A stretch of 64,000 nt of DNA from Salinisphaera hydrothermalis (GCF_040361195.1 NZ_APNE01000007.1), one strand, 5' to 3'; counted from the stretch's first letter, positions 18,129-27,193 are shown. Numbers and translations are program-made. The notes: generated from the sequence alone by a model not told the origin.

Positions 18129-18587
18129 ATGGCCGAATTGACTTCGCGACGCCCCTATCTCATCCGGGCGCTCTACGACTGGGTGCTCGATAACGACCTG
18201 ACGCCGCATCTGCTGGTGGCAGCGGACGCGCCGGGCGTGAACGTGCCGCGCCAGTTCGTGACCGACGATGGCAAGATCACGATCAACATCAGCCCGACGG
18301 CCGTACGCGGCCTGGCGCTGGAGAATCAGCTGATCAGCTTCTCCGCACGGTTTTCCGGCGCCAACTACAACGTCGCCGTTCCGCCGGGCGCGGTGCTGGC
18401 GCTGTATGCCCGCGAAAACGGCGAGGGCATGCTGTTCGGGGAGGTCGAGGAAGACGAAACCGCCAGCGAGGAAACCATCGCCGGCGCGTCCCAGGATGCG
18501 AGCGAGACCAGCGACGAGACGGGCGGCGGCGACGACTCCGATGCGCCGGCCCGCAAGAAGCATCCGCATCTGAAGGTCGTTAAATAG
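18129..18587 (+). CDS. sspB: ClpXP adaptor SspB
   Basis: SspB tethers ssrA-tagged proteins to ClpXP. The ATG at 18129 gives 152 residues. A folded domain (about 1-115) starts AELTSRRPYLIRALYDWVLDN. An acidic Ser/Thr/Asp-rich linker follows, then the C-terminal ClpX-docking tail HPHLKVVK. The intact tail shows the adaptor is likely functional. It is the last gene before the palindromic element. Confidence 0.95.
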   Translation: MAELTSRRPYLIRALYDWVLDNDLTPHLLVAADAPGVNVPRQFVTDDGKITINISPTAVRGLALENQLISFSARFSGANYNVAVPPGAVLALYARENGEGMLFGEVEEDETASEETIAGASQDASETSDETGGGDDSDAPARKKHPHLKVVK

Positions 18588-18679
18588 CAACAACGGACGA
18601 GCCGCGGCTGCCGGTTGGCGCCGGTACATCCACGGACTGGCGCATCACGATCTTGCGCCGATGTACTTCGGTGAGCGCT

Positions 18680-18950
18680 TAGGGCCTGTTGCCGTTTCGT
18701 GCGAGTCCGCGCCAAGCGCTGTTTTGCGGCAAGACGAGGCGTAGCGAACGTGGCGTAGTGGCCCTACGCGAGAGAGCTATAACGCTGGATTGCCGCAAAA
18801 CAGCGCTTGTCCCGAAGGGTTGGGCCGCAAATCGCGCCCGGCGGCGTTGCGAATCTGGGTCGTGGCACGCCACGACGCTGCGACTCGCGCCTTGCCGGAC
18901 ACGATTTGCGGACGCCAACGCGGGCCCGCACGAAACGGCAACAGGCCCTA
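18680..18950. mobile_element. 271-bp palindromic MITE-like element with TA flanks
   Basis: Perfect 25-bp terminal inverted repeats (18679-18703 and 18927-18951, beginning TTAGGGCCTGTTGCC) bound the unit. Inside, a second perfect inverted pair of 19 bp lies at 18714-18732 and 18790-18808. On the other half, CCGCAAATCG near 18826 pairs with CGATTTGCGG near 18912, enclosing a GTCGTGG/CCACGAC hairpin around 18860. The single strand could fold as a closed stem with two arms. The terminal TA at each end fits an IS630/mariner-type TA target duplication. No transposase or credible ORF. Its right end supplies the diaA stop codon. Confidence 0.72.
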
Positions 18951-19550
18951 ATCTTCGGCCGCGATCGCGTCCTCAATCAGGCGGCAGATGCAATGGATGA
19001 TCAGCAGATGCATCTCCTGGATACGTGCCGTGACATCCGAGGCGGCACGTAGCTCGATATCGTCGCCGTTGAGCTGTTCGGCCATGCGGCCGCCGTCGCG
19101 GCCGGTCAGCGCGATCACCGACAGGCCGCGTTCATGGGCGGCGTCGATGGCCGTGACCACGTTCGGCGAGTGACCGCTGGTCGAGATCGCCAGCAGCACG
19201 TCGCCGGTCTGGCCCAGCGCCTCGATCTGGCGCGAAAAAACACGATCGTAGCCCGCATCGTTGGCGATGGCGGTCAGCGTCGAGCTTTCCGTAACCAGCG
19301 AAATGGCCGCCAGTGCACGGCGGTTGCGCTCGAAGCGATTGACCAGTTCGGAGGCAAAGTGCTGGGCATCGCCGGCTGAGCCACCGTTGCCGCAGGCCAG
19401 CATTTTGTGGCCGCTCTCGCAACAGGCCAGAATACGCGCGGCCGCGCTCGGGAGGCTATCGGCGACGGCCGCCCGTGTTGCTTCGTTGGCTTGTCGGCTG
19501 GCGGCAAACAGGTCGGTCACGATCTGGTTTGCAAAAGCGTCATTCGGCAT
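18948..19550 (-). CDS. diaA: SIS-domain protein DiaA (DnaA initiator-associating)
   Basis: The protein is a 200-residue single SIS domain of the DiaA/GmhA family, with CGNGGSAGDAQHFASELVNRF near residues 53-73 and STSGHSPNV near 123. The neighbours yraN, lpoA and rsmI argue for DiaA, which binds DnaA and aids replication initiation, rather than phosphoheptose isomerase GmhA. The TAG stop lies within the terminal inverted repeat of the adjacent mobile element, so insertion may have trimmed the original C-terminus. It overlaps yraN by 11 bp. Confidence 0.85.
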   Translation of the reverse strand: MPNDAFANQIVTDLFAASRQANEATRAAVADSLPSAAARILACCESGHKMLACGNGGSAGDAQHFASELVNRFERNRRALAAISLVTESSTLTAIANDAGYDRVFSRQIEALGQTGDVLLAISTSGHSPNVVTAIDAAHERGLSVIALTGRDGGRMAEQLNGDDIELRAASDVTARIQEMHLLIIHCICRLIEDAIAAED

Positions 19551-19908
19551 AGAAAGCGTTCTCGATCCAGTTGAGCGTATCGCTGTCGTTCACGCCGACC
19601 ACGTCGAAGCGCACCGCGAGTTCGGCATATTCCGGGTGGGTGGTGAGCAGATGTCGTGTCGCGTGCACGATGCGACGCTGTTTAGCGGATGTGACGCTGG
19701 CAACCGCGCCGCCGTAATCGTCGCGGCTGCGGTAGCGGACTTCCACCACCACCAGCATGTCGGCCGTGCGATAGACGAGATCCAGCTCGCCGCCTCGCAC
19801 GTTGAAATTACGCGCAACGCGCCGCCAGCCGCGACGCCGGGCCGCGCGATCCACGCGGCTTTCGGCGTCGCGACCCACATCGCGACGACTCAGTCGCCCG
19901 AGGACCAC
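19540..19908 (-). CDS. yraN: UPF0102 nuclease-like protein YraN
   Basis: This 122-residue protein has the restriction-endonuclease-like UPF0102 fold: an early Glu (E16 in GRDAESRVDRAARRRG), then GGELDLVYR and VVVEVRYRS, giving the E-D-ExK-like set (here ExR). Its cellular role is not established. Frames overlap lpoA by 19 bp and diaA by 11 bp, so it is translated with them. Confidence 0.9.
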   Translation of the reverse strand: MVLGRLSRRDVGRDAESRVDRAARRRGWRRVARNFNVRGGELDLVYRTADMLVVVEVRYRSRDDYGGAVASVTSAKQRRIVHATRHLLTTHPEYAELAVRFDVVGVNDSDTLNWIENAFYAE

Positions 19909-21929
19909 GACGCGTCGTTGCCGCTCGATGAGGGCGCGGCGGGCGTCGACTGGCCGGACGTCGACGGCCCGGCGGCGGTGGGCGCGACGGCGTTGTTGCC
20001 GCTGCGCGGCGCGGAGAGCGAATTGCCGTTGCCCGCGTTGTTCTTCTGCTGTTGCTGCGCGTAGCTGTCGCCCGACTTGGCCTGGCTGATCGACGGCATG
20101 GACAGGGTCTGCGGGCGGCCGTTATGGAACACGGCCCAGCCCAGATAGCGCTTGATGTAGCCATCCGGCTGTATCGACAGCACGCCGCTCATGCCTTCGA
20201 TCGGTTGCCCGGTCGATAGACCGCTCTGGTCCAGCTTGTGGGCCAGCAACCAGGCGTCCATGCCCATGGCGAACAGCCGGGCATAGGATTTTGCCTCGTC
20301 GCCGTACGCATCGGCGGCTTCGCTGCGCAGGCGGGTGATCGTGCCACCGTGCCCCAACAACCAGGGCATATCCACGAAATGCACATCGTCGAGGTCGATG
20401 TCTTCGCCCGGATTAACCGTGCCGGAAAACGCGTGCGAGGTCGTGACCATCGGCAGGTCGGCCGCGTGGTAATACTTCAGCTGGCTGCGGATCAGCCGTG
20501 CCTGTAGAGGCTGCGCCGCCACGAAGATGAAGTCGGCGTTGTTCTGGTTGGCCAGCACTTGTTGAATGGCCTGACTATGGTCGTGGCTGCTCTCGTCATA
20601 CGTCTGGTAGCCGACGAGCTGACCGCCGCGGGCGGCCAGGGCGCTGCGGAACGCATCGAGTACGCGATCACCCCAGTCGCCGCTCGGCACCAGCGCCAGA
20701 GCGTGGGTGTAGCCCGCCTGTACGGCATGGGCAGCGGCCGATGCGGCCTCGTCTTCCGGGGCCAGCCCGAACTGATAGAAGCCCGGGCGTTGGTCGGCGT
20801 CGCTTGAGGTATTGAGCGCGATCTCCGGCATCGGCAGCGAAAGATCGGACATTGCCTGGACTTTTGACTTGTCCAGCGGGCCGACGAGGATGCCGACGTT
20901 GTCGCTCTCGGCGCGCGAGAGCAACGCTTGCGGCGACATGGTGTTGCTGTCGTAGATCAGCGGCTGGGGCATGCCGGCCGGATTATTCTGATAGGCGAAC
21001 ATGAAGCCGTCGCGAATGGCCTGGGCCGCGTTCTGGAACTGCCCGGTCAGGGGCAGGGCGAGCGCGACTTGGTCGCTCGTCGGCTGCGGCGCCTGACCGT
21101 TCAGCATTTGGCCGGGCTTCTGGCGCGTGACCTGGGTCGCGTTCTTATAGTGAAAACGATCGGCGAGGATGGTGCGGTTTGCCGGATGCCCCGGGTACTG
21201 CTTCTGCCATTGCGCGATGGCCTTGTCGCGCGCGGTGCGGTCGGCGAACGGTTGCTGGCCGATCTGGGCGAGCGCCAGCCAGCCGCGGGTGGTCTTGCCG
21301 GCGTCTTTCGCGGCCCGGCTGTTCGGGCCGATGCCAAGGCCGATCGCGTCGAGCGACTTGTCGTAGATGCGATTGTCGTTGGCCCGCATGGCGCGATCGT
21401 TCATCAGCCAGACGTCGCGTTGAACCAGTGCTTCGATGCCCTGAACCGGCTCGTCGTTGGCGAAATGCAGATCGGCCCGTTTCTCCCAGACGCGCTGAGC
21501 CACGGCGGGGGCGGTATTGCGTGCCGGTTTTGGCAGATGCGTCAGCGCCTGGTCGGGCGACATGCCCGCAATCGATATCTCGCGCTGGGCCAGGTTGTAG
21601 CGCGCTTGATTGGTCGGGTCGAGCTGGCTCGGATCGATCCCACCGAGCAACTGCTGTGCCGTCTGGGCATCCCCGCCCTGGGCGGCCGCGAGGCCGGCTT
21701 CGAGCCGGTAGCGACGCTGGGCGGCCGGCTGGCTGGCTTGGGCGGCTGCACGCATGTATTCGCGCACTGCCGTTTTGTAATGGCTGGTTTCGGCGGCCTG
21801 GGCCGCGGCATCGGCGGGGTTGGACGGCTTGGAAGAGGGCCCGCCGGCCATCTGAGAAGCGCAGCCGGCCATCGCCAGCGCGGCAGCCACGATTGCTGTG
21901 GCCCGCAGGCCTGCCTTGAACAGTGTCAT
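19890..21929 (-). CDS. lpoA: Penicillin-binding protein activator LpoA
   Basis: LpoA is an outer-membrane lipoprotein that stimulates PBP1a transpeptidase activity. It has 679 residues, close to E. coli LpoA. The lipobox M-A-G-C places the lipidated Cys at residue 23. The N-terminal half is helical (TPR-like), and the C-terminal half (about 285-600) resembles a periplasmic binding protein (LPLTGQFQNAAQAIRDGF). The last ~65 residues are a low-complexity Gln/Asn/Ser/Gly/Pro tail, not typical of E. coli LpoA. It is divergent from rsmI across 163 bp. Confidence 0.93.
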   Translation of the reverse strand: MTLFKAGLRATAIVAAALAMAGCASQMAGGPSSKPSNPADAAAQAAETSHYKTAVREYMRAAAQASQPAAQRRYRLEAGLAAAQGGDAQTAQQLLGGIDPSQLDPTNQARYNLAQREISIAGMSPDQALTHLPKPARNTAPAVAQRVWEKRADLHFANDEPVQGIEALVQRDVWLMNDRAMRANDNRIYDKSLDAIGLGIGPNSRAAKDAGKTTRGWLALAQIGQQPFADRTARDKAIAQWQKQYPGHPANRTILADRFHYKNATQVTRQKPGQMLNGQAPQPTSDQVALALPLTGQFQNAAQAIRDGFMFAYQNNPAGMPQPLIYDSNTMSPQALLSRAESDNVGILVGPLDKSKVQAMSDLSLPMPEIALNTSSDADQRPGFYQFGLAPEDEAASAAAHAVQAGYTHALALVPSGDWGDRVLDAFRSALAARGGQLVGYQTYDESSHDHSQAIQQVLANQNNADFIFVAAQPLQARLIRSQLKYYHAADLPMVTTSHAFSGTVNPGEDIDLDDVHFVDMPWLLGHGGTITRLRSEAADAYGDEAKSYARLFAMGMDAWLLAHKLDQSGLSTGQPIEGMSGVLSIQPDGYIKRYLGWAVFHNGRPQTLSMPSISQAKSGDSYAQQQQKNNAGNGNSLSAPRSGNNAVAPTAAGPSTSGQSTPAAPSSSGNDASWSSGD

Positions 21930-22092
21930 TAATTATTGCTCCCGAGAGACCGTCGTATCACGCGCTTCCCCCGCCGCGCGACTGTTCCCGCATAATATCA
22001 GCGGGAAAGCGGCGGCGTCGTGGGAAAGCGGGTGGAAAGATGAGCCGGCGCTCCGGTCCCGTTAGTCTGGTTTCATAGGAAAGGACGCCATC

Positions 22093-22935
22093 ATGCCATC
22101 GTCAGCGACAACGCTCTCGATCGTGGCTACGCCGATCGGCAATCTCGACGATATGTCCGCGCGTGCGCGTGAGGTATTGGCGGCGGCGGACGTCATTGCG
22201 GCGGAGGATACGCGCCATAGCCGGCGGCTGATGTCGCATCTGGGCGTGGGCACGCCGCTGATTTCATTGCATGAGCACAACGAGTCGGCGCGAATCGATC
22301 AGATCATCGAACGTCTCGCGGCCGGCGAGCATGTCGCTTTGATCAGCGATGCCGGTACCCCGCTCATCAGCGACCCCGGGTATGCACTGGTGGCCGCGGT
22401 TCGTGCGGCGGGCCATGCCGTGGTGGCGGTGCCGGGGCCGTGCGCGGTCATTGCGGCGCTATCGGTGGCCGGGCTGCCGACGGATCGTTTTGTCTTCGAG
22501 GGGTTTCTGCCCAGCAAGCCGGGGGCGCGCCGCGCCCGCCTCGAGGCGCTGGCGGAGGAGCCGCGCACCGTGGTCTGCTACGAGTCCAGCCATCGGATCG
22601 TGGCGACTGCCGCCGATCTGGCCGAGCGCTTTGGTATGCGTCAGTTGGTGTTGGCGCGCGAGCTGACCAAGTTGCATGAGCAGAGCGTGGCGCTCGCCGC
22701 CGCCGAGCTGCCGGCCTGGCTGGCGGCTGATGACAATCGCCGGCGTGGCGAGTTCGTGCTGGTGATTGCCGGCGCGCCCGAGCCGCAGAGTCGCCCGCGT
22801 GAAATCTCGCTCGATGCGCTGCTTGCCGAACTGTTGCCGCTGGCCGGCACCAAGAAAGCGGCCACGATCGCGGCACGTTTAACCGGCACGGCGCGCAATG
22901 CCGCTTATCAGCGCGCGCTGGAGCTGGCGGGCTGA
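22093..22935 (+). CDS. rsmI: 16S rRNA 2'-O-ribose C1402 methyltransferase RsmI
   Basis: RsmI methylates the 2'-O of C1402 in the ribosomal P site using SAM. It has 280 residues. Family segments are LSIVATPIGNLDDMS, AAEDTRHSRRL, ISDAGTPLISDPGY and VPGPCAVIAALSVAGLP. The C-terminal small domain ends GTARNAAYQRALEL. A ribosome binding site GGAAAGGA precedes the ATG. rnpB begins about 75 bp after the stop. Confidence 0.95.
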   Translation: MPSSATTLSIVATPIGNLDDMSARAREVLAAADVIAAEDTRHSRRLMSHLGVGTPLISLHEHNESARIDQIIERLAAGEHVALISDAGTPLISDPGYALVAAVRAAGHAVVAVPGPCAVIAALSVAGLPTDRFVFEGFLPSKPGARRARLEALAEEPRTVVCYESSHRIVATAADLAERFGMRQLVLARELTKLHEQSVALAAAELPAWLAADDNRRRGEFVLVIAGAPEPQSRPREISLDALLAELLPLAGTKKAATIAARLTGTARNAAYQRALELAG

Positions 22936-23012
22936 GCGGCCCAGGCCCGCCTCGGGCGCCAATTGTCACGCAAGGCTCGCGTCGAGCTCGCCAAGCGCCT
23001 AGAATCCGCCGC

Positions 23013-23368
23013 TCGGAGTCGGCCACGCAGTCGCGGCGTCGAAACATCGACGTCGAGGAAAGTCCGGGCTCCATAGGGCAGGACGCCAGGTAACCCCTGG
23101 GAGGCGTGAGTCTACGGAAAGTGCAACAGAGAGCAGACCGCCTAAGGTTCGCGTGGGCGAACCCGGCAAGGGTGAAACGGTGCGGTAAGAGCGCACCGCG
23201 CGACCGGCAACGGTTCGCGGCACGGTAAACCCCGTCCGGAGCAAGACCAAATAGGAGGACGACGTGCGGCCCGCACAGTCCTCGGGTAGGTCGCATGAGG
23301 CTGCCGGTGACGGCAGTCCCAGATGAATGGCTGCGCGCGACAGAACCCGGCTTACAGGCCGACTCCGA
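23013..23368 (+). ncRNA. rnpB: RNase P RNA (type A)
   Basis: This is the catalytic RNA that matures tRNA 5' ends. The 5' GGAGTCGGCC pairs with 3' GGCCGACTCC, closing helix P1. Universally conserved blocks are present: GAGGAAAGTCCGGGCTCC near 23054 and ACAGAGAGCAGACCGCC near 23124. GACAGAACCCGGCTTACAGG lies near 23339-23358; its GG-ACC partner for the tRNA CCA end is expected in the L15 loop near GGTAAAC. Ends are estimated from P1. A -10-like TAGAAT at 23000-23005 fits a start near 23012. Confidence 0.95.
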
Positions 23369-23386
23369 TTCTTGATTCTTTGTCCC

Positions 23387-23418
23387 GCGCGCCCCGATGA
23401 CGTGTGCGTGGGGCGCGC
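23387..23418 (+). terminator. Hairpin after rnpB, probable terminator
   Basis: A perfect 9-bp GC stem (23387-23395 with 23410-23418) encloses a 14-nt loop about 20 bp past the RNase P RNA end. The following CTTGTGGG is a weak U-tract, so termination efficiency is uncertain. Confidence 0.45.
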
Positions 23419-23523
23419 CTTGTGGGATAGCGACCCACCGCGACCGGGCGCCATCCACTTTCTCCCACCAATGTCGAGCTGACGTGTTTATCGGCCCGCT
23501 TTCGCGCCATATTGCACCTTAAA

Positions 23524-23543
23524 TACTGTATGTATGTACATGA
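23524..23543. promoter_or_regulatory. LexA-like box upstream of the dcw cluster
   Basis: TACTGTATGTATGTACATGA resembles the LexA operator (CTGT-N8-ACAG): CTGT at 23526-23529, eight bases, then ACAT, one base off consensus. It sits 120 bp upstream of the mraZ -35 in an AT-rich patch. One mismatch means a chance match is possible. The rest of 23419-23660 shows no gene. Confidence 0.35.
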
Positions 23544-23660
23544 CTATGCGCCAAGCGGTTGAACGCAAAGTCGAAAGAATTGCTTTTTAGCTTGACGCGC
23601 GGACGCTGGAAATGGCTTGGAACTCGCTGATTGGCGGGCTTTTTTACCCTGACGACAAAC

Positions 23661-23690
23661 TTGACACTCTGTTTTGCCGCTGCCTATAGT
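23661..23690 (+). promoter_or_regulatory. Strong sigma-70 promoter for mraZ
   Basis: A consensus -35 TTGACA (23661-23666) and near-consensus -10 TATAGT (23685-23690) are spaced by 18 bp. The expected start near 23697 leaves a ~50-nt leader before mraZ. This is the best promoter match in the window. Confidence 0.78.
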
Positions 23691-23708
23691 GGCGTCGAGG
23701 GGCGAGAA

Positions 23709-23733
23709 GTGGGGTAAAGTGGTTTAAGTCGGC
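23709..23733 (+). promoter_or_regulatory. Probable MraZ-binding repeats
   Basis: GTGGGG (23709), GTGGTT (23719) and GTCGGC (23728) recur at about 10-bp steps just after the promoter. Known MraZ boxes are tandem GTGGG-type repeats at this spacing at the start of mraZ, where MraZ represses its own operon. The third copy is weak. Confidence 0.5.
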
Positions 23734-23748
23734 GAGCAGGAACCTTCA

Positions 23749-24210
23749 GTGTTCAAGGGGTCTCATTCGGTCAAGATTGACGCGAAGGGTCGTATTGCGA
23801 TCCCGGCGTCTTATCGCCAGTCGTTGATCGACGACTGCAGTGGCCGTCTTGTGATCACCCGCCACTGGGATGGCTGCTTGCTGATTTATCCCGGCCCCGA
23901 ATTTCAGGCCTTCGAGCAGCAGTTGCTGTCCCGCGGCAGCTTGAACCCGAAGGTGCGCGACATTCAGCGGTTTTTTATTGGCAATGCACGCGATATCGAC
24001 ATGGATCGCCAGGGCCGGCTATTGCTGCCGGCCACGCTGCGTGCGGCAGCCGGGCTGGACAGCAAGGCGGTGCTCTCGGGTATCGGCAATCTGTTCGAGC
24101 TCTGGGATGAAGACACCTTCAACCGGCGCAACGCCGATACGGCGGACACGCTGGCCGATGACGCCGCCAACGGTGACCTGCCCGACGTGCTGATGGACAT
24201 CAGTCTATGA
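23749..24210 (+). CDS. mraZ: Transcriptional regulator MraZ
   Basis: MraZ is an AbrB/SpoVT-fold DNA-binding repressor of its own dcw operon. The start is GTG at 23749 (MFKGSHSVKIDAKGR) and the protein has 153 residues. Two SpoVT-like repeats are present, with DAKGRIAIPASYR and DRQGRLLLPATLR. Its stop overlaps the rsmH start by 4 bp. Confidence 0.95.
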   Translation: MFKGSHSVKIDAKGRIAIPASYRQSLIDDCSGRLVITRHWDGCLLIYPGPEFQAFEQQLLSRGSLNPKVRDIQRFFIGNARDIDMDRQGRLLLPATLRAAAGLDSKAVLSGIGNLFELWDEDTFNRRNADTADTLADDAANGDLPDVLMDISL

Positions 24211-25202
24211 ACGCACGCCCATCATCTACCGACACCGCGCCGAGGTTCGCCACCGCCATGGCCGACGAACATCAACCGGTCCTGCTCGAGGCGGCGCTCG
24301 CCGCGCTGGCCGTACGCCCGGACGGGACCTATATCGACGCCACTTTCGGGCGCGGCGGGCATACCGCGGCGATGCTGGATCGGCTGGGCCCGGCCGGCCG
24401 CGTGATTGCTTTCGATCAGGATCCCGACGCCGAGCGTCATGCGCGGGCGCTCGCGGCCGCCGACGAGCGGCTCGTTTTCGTGCGCGCCTCGTTCGCCGAT
24501 ATGGCCGACGTGCTGGCGCAGCACGATATCCGTGATGTGGACGGCGTGCTGTTTGATCTGGGCGTGTCGTCGCCGCAGTTCGATGTCGCCGAGCGTGGAT
24601 TTTCGTTCCGGCATGCCGGGCCGCTCGATATGCGCATGAACCCCGACGCCGGCGCACCGTTGTCGGAATGGTTGGCCACGGCATCGCACGGCGAGATCGC
24701 ACGCGTAATCAAGACACTCGGCGAAGAGCCGATGGCCGGGCGTATCGCTGGCGCGATTCTGGAGGCGCGCGAAGCGGGCCGGCTTACCGATACCGCGGCG
24801 CTGGCCGCGTTAATCAAAAGCGCGATTCCGGCCCGCGTAGCCGCCGGCAAGCGCGTCCATCCGGCGACCCGTACGTTTCAGGCGTTTCGCATGCACATCA
24901 ACGACGAACTCGGCGCGCTGGATGCCGGGCTGGCCGCCGGCTTGTCGGCGCTGGCGCCCGGCGGGCGGCTCGTCGTGATCAGCTTTCATTCGCTGGAGGA
25001 TCGTCGCGTCAAGCGTTTTTTCCGGCATCAGGCGCGCCCGCCGCAGCCGGAGCTGCCGATGGCCCCGGCGGTTGAGCCGGCGCTGCGTCTGATCGGCAAG
25101 CCGGTGACCGCGAGTGAGTCGGAGTTGGCGGCCAACCCACGGGCCCGCAGCGCGATCATGCGCGCGGCCGAGCGGACCACCGCCGAGGAGGTGGCGCCGT
25201 GA
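24207..25202 (+). CDS. rsmH: 16S rRNA m4C1402 methyltransferase RsmH
   Basis: RsmH N4-methylates C1402 of 16S rRNA, the same nucleotide that RsmI modifies at the ribose. It has 331 residues, with the SAM-binding IDATFGRGGHTAAML, DLGVSSPQFD and late SFHSLEDRRVKRFF motifs. The first ~18 residues before MADEHQPVLL are extra; Met18 (24258) is an alternative start, though the 4-bp overlap with mraZ supports 24207. Confidence 0.95.
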   Translation: MNARPSSTDTAPRFATAMADEHQPVLLEAALAALAVRPDGTYIDATFGRGGHTAAMLDRLGPAGRVIAFDQDPDAERHARALAAADERLVFVRASFADMADVLAQHDIRDVDGVLFDLGVSSPQFDVAERGFSFRHAGPLDMRMNPDAGAPLSEWLATASHGEIARVIKTLGEEPMAGRIAGAILEAREAGRLTDTAALAALIKSAIPARVAAGKRVHPATRTFQAFRMHINDELGALDAGLAAGLSALAPGGRLVVISFHSLEDRRVKRFFRHQARPPQPELPMAPAVEPALRLIGKPVTASESELAANPRARSAIMRAAERTTAEEVAP

Positions 25203-25468
25203 CTCGCCGTGTGCTGGTGCTGCTTTGTTTGTTGGCGCTCAACGTCGTCAGCGCGATCGCGGTAGTGCAGTCCACCCAGAAGACGCGGGAGCTGTTTCAT
25301 CAACTACAGTCCGCACGCTTGACCCGGGATCAGCTGACCACCGAATGGGCTCAGATTCAGCTCGAGGATAGCGCCTGGGCGAGCCCGGATCGGGTATCGC
25401 AGGTCGCCCGCAACAAGCTTGGCATGATCCAGCCGCACGACTATGTCGTGCTCGGGAACAAGCCATGA
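25199..25468 (+). CDS. ftsL: Cell division protein FtsL
   Basis: FtsL is a small bitopic divisome protein that binds FtsB and FtsQ and signals to FtsWI. It has 89 residues, a GTG start overlapping the rsmH TGA, one membrane helix (about 4-22) and a periplasmic coiled coil with heptad leucines. It ends ARNKLGMIQPHDYVVL, typical of FtsL. Confidence 0.92.
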   Translation: MTRRVLVLLCLLALNVVSAIAVVQSTQKTRELFHQLQSARLTRDQLTTEWAQIQLEDSAWASPDRVSQVARNKLGMIQPHDYVVLGNKP

Positions 25469-27192
25469 GCCGCGACGACGAGCCGCAGCATTTCACGCCG
25501 TCGCGATGGCGGGCGTGGTTTATTCTGGGCGTGTTCGTCGTGTTCGGTTCTACGCTGGTTTGGCGGGCCGTCGATCTACAGGTTTTCGACGAGCAGTTTC
25601 TGACCCATCAGGGCGATATTCGCCACGTGCGTACGGTCAAGGTGCCGGCGCATCGGGGCGCGATCCTCGATCGCAACGGCCTGCCGTTGGCGCTGTCGGC
25701 GCCTACCGAATCGGTCTGGGCCGTGCCCTCGGCGGTGCTCAAGGCGCCGGACAAGATCGCCAAGCTGGCTTCCCGATTGGGCATGTCGACCCACGATCTG
25801 AAGCGTGATCTCGAGCGCCACAAGAGCCGTCAGTTTCTTTATCTCAAGCGCCAGCTGTCGCCCTATGACGCGCATCAGGTGATGGCGGTCGACGCGCCGG
25901 GCATTTTCCTGCAACGCGAGTACAAGCGGTATTACCCGGCCGGCGAAGCCGCCGCCCAGCTGATCGGGCTCACCAACATCGACGGCAAGGGCCAGTCCGG
26001 CATGGAGCTGGCGCGCAACGGCTACCTCTCGGGCTCGCCGGGCGAGCGCAAGGTGGTCAAGGACGGTCGTGGCCGGGTGGTCGACGATCTGGACGAGTTT
26101 AAGGCCCCGCACCCGGGCCACGATCTGAAGCTGACGATCGATTCGCGCCTGCAGTATCTGGCCTACCGCGATATCAAGGAGGCGGTGCTCAGCCACAAGG
26201 CCAAGGACGGCATCGTGGTCATGCTCGACCCGGACAACGGCCAGCTGTTGGCGGTGGCGTCGTATCCGAGCTTCAACCCGAACGATCGTTCCACGATCGA
26301 TCAGGCCGGCATGCGGCTGCGGGCGGCGACCGACGTCATGGAGCCGGGGTCCACGGCCAAGCCGATCGTGCTCTCGGGCGCGCTCAACAAAGGGCTCTAC
26401 ACCACCTCGAGCATCATCCATACCAAAGGTTGGTTCCAGGTCGGCCGGCTCACGGTCAAGGACGAACTCAACTACGGCAACGAGGATTTCGCCAAGATTC
26501 TGCAGAAATCCTCCAACGTCGGGGCCGCCCATGTCGGCCTGAAGATGGGGCCGCAGGCCGTCTGGCAGGATTTTCGCAACTTCGGCTTCGGTGAAACCAC
26601 CGGTAGTGGCTTCCCCGGCGAGCGCTTCGGCGTCCTGCGCGACTACTACACCTGGGACAACGTCGAGACCGCGACCGCGTCCTACGGCTACGGGTTCGCG
26701 GTCACACCGCTGCAGCTGGCACGGGCCTACGGCGCGATCGCCGACAATGGCGAGCTGCGTAGCCTGCGTCTGATTCTGGGCAAGGGCGCCGACATGCATC
26801 CGCCGCCGCAGCAGGCCATCAAGCCGTCGACGGCCGCGACCATGCGCCAGCTCCTGCGCGGCGTGATCAGCCCGGAAGGCACCGCGGAGCGGGCGAAAGT
26901 GCCGGGTTATACGGTCGCGGGCAAGACCGGCACCGCACGCAAGATCAGCGACGACGGTTATCATCGCAATCAGCATCGCGCGTTGTTCGTCGGCATGGCG
27001 CCGGCCAAGAACCCGCGGCTGGTCACGCTCGTGGTGGTCGACGCGCCGACGAAGGGCTCCTACTACGGCGGCACCGTGGCCGCGCCCGTGTTCTCCAAGA
27101 TCATGCAGAGCGCGCTGCGCATCCTGCATGTGCCACCCGACAATCCGAGCGTGCTCACCGCGGCCGCCGAATCGTCGACGGCGGGAGGCTAG
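25465..27192 (+). CDS. ftsI: Septal transpeptidase FtsI (PBP3)
   Basis: FtsI cross-links septal peptidoglycan with FtsW. It has 575 residues: a membrane helix (about 17-37), a pedestal domain, then the transpeptidase with S296-T-A-K299 (catalytic Ser), S349-S-N351 and K487-T-G489. All three penicillin-binding motifs are intact. It is coupled to ftsL by a 4-bp overlap and ends one base before murE. Confidence 0.96.
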   Translation: MSRDDEPQHFTPSRWRAWFILGVFVVFGSTLVWRAVDLQVFDEQFLTHQGDIRHVRTVKVPAHRGAILDRNGLPLALSAPTESVWAVPSAVLKAPDKIAKLASRLGMSTHDLKRDLERHKSRQFLYLKRQLSPYDAHQVMAVDAPGIFLQREYKRYYPAGEAAAQLIGLTNIDGKGQSGMELARNGYLSGSPGERKVVKDGRGRVVDDLDEFKAPHPGHDLKLTIDSRLQYLAYRDIKEAVLSHKAKDGIVVMLDPDNGQLLAVASYPSFNPNDRSTIDQAGMRLRAATDVMEPGSTAKPIVLSGALNKGLYTTSSIIHTKGWFQVGRLTVKDELNYGNEDFAKILQKSSNVGAAHVGLKMGPQAVWQDFRNFGFGETTGSGFPGERFGVLRDYYTWDNVETATASYGYGFAVTPLQLARAYGAIADNGELRSLRLILGKGADMHPPPQQAIKPSTAATMRQLLRGVISPEGTAERAKVPGYTVAGKTGTARKISDDGYHRNQHRALFVGMAPAKNPRLVTLVVVDAPTKGSYYGGTVAAPVFSKIMQSALRILHVPPDNPSVLTAAAESSTAGG

Positions 27193-27193
27193 G

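Noticed and set aside
18948..19550. GmhA phosphoheptose isomerase
   Set aside because: Same fold, but the rsmI-lpoA-yraN neighbourhood is that of DiaA.
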